Below, piece after piece: positions 44,476-44,540 of a DNA stretch of 44,540 bases. The translations under genes and the position numbers were made by a program. The stretch lies in NCBI RefSeq assembly GCF_937884665.1, contig NZ_CAKZYF010000129.1, positions 1 to 44,540 of the forward strand. Direction: 5' to 3'. Source of the stretch: an uncultured Allomuricauda sp. (lineage in GTDB: Bacteria; Bacteroidota; Bacteroidia; Flavobacteriales; Flavobacteriaceae). The stretch's first letter is position 1. Each line of letters begins with the position of its first letter. Below the pieces are notes generated by a model. It was not told the DNA's origin, made no database searches, and saw only the letters and a program-made list of their open reading frames with translations.

Positions 44476-44540
44476 TATATTTCTGTTTTGATGGATTTTT
44501 TAAGTAATGCCTTTTCCCAAATAAATGGCGACAACTGGGT
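44475..44540 (-). CDS. C-terminal end of an upstream polysaccharide-locus gene (partial)
   Basis: The minus strand is open from the window edge to TAG at 44477-44475, encoding 21 residues ending SPFIWEKALLKKSIKTEI. The stop shares a base with the GTG start of the acetyltransferase, as expected for coupled genes. Too short to assign a family. Confidence 0.5.
   Translation of the reverse strand, partial: TQLSPFIWEKALLKKSIKTEI

Overview
The window looks like chromosomal DNA of a marine-type Flavobacteriaceae (Bacteroidota). Reasons: moderate-to-low G+C, TAnnTTTG promoter elements in front of several genes, TTG starts, a Bacteroidota-type LptD, BshA (bacillithiol), TamB, and a GH3/serine-hydrolase pair that in this group is normally one fused protein. 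This assignment rests on gene content and motifs, not on a database search. No rRNA, tRNA, insertion sequence or CRISPR array was found.

Left half (1-18.9 kb) is core metabolism and envelope. It begins with the C-terminus of a TamB-like protein. Next is a glycolysis block (pfkA, gapA and a BadF/BadG-type sugar kinase). RidA and LptD lie on the minus strand. A divergent amidase follows, then an MCE/MlaD lipid-transport protein. An Fe-S electron-transfer operon (membrane Fe-S oxidoreductase, CCG-domain protein, conserved hypothetical) is preceded by a perfect 30-bp palindrome. After a LamG-like secreted protein comes the GH3 glucosaminidase, separated from its serine-hydrolase half by one in-frame TGA. 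Then come bshA, a PrcB-like lipoprotein and an OmpA-family protein.

Right half (19-44.5 kb) is a surface polysaccharide locus. Its left edge is a five-gene minus-strand run (SDR, SMP-30-like, GT2, ATP-grasp, GT). The middle holds three HAD proteins (two long, one short) interleaved with a small initiating sugar-phosphate transferase, then a GMC oxidoreductase with a small RR-signal partner. From about 32.3 kb to the right end runs a long minus-strand operon. It encodes UDP-L-FucNAc synthesis (CapE, cupin, CapF, CapG) with a WbuB-like transferase, UDP-ManNAcA synthesis (WecB, WecC), further glycosyltransferases and two CatB-like O-acetyltransferases. No Wzx flippase, Wzy polymerase or export genes are visible; they probably lie beyond the right edge.

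Together the right half predicts an acidic, probably O-acetylated glycan containing L-FucNAc and ManNAcA, a combination known from Staphylococcus aureus type 5/8 capsules. The least explained parts are the HAD family trio, one member of which has lost most HAD catalytic residues, and the oxidoreductase/ATP-grasp genes around it.
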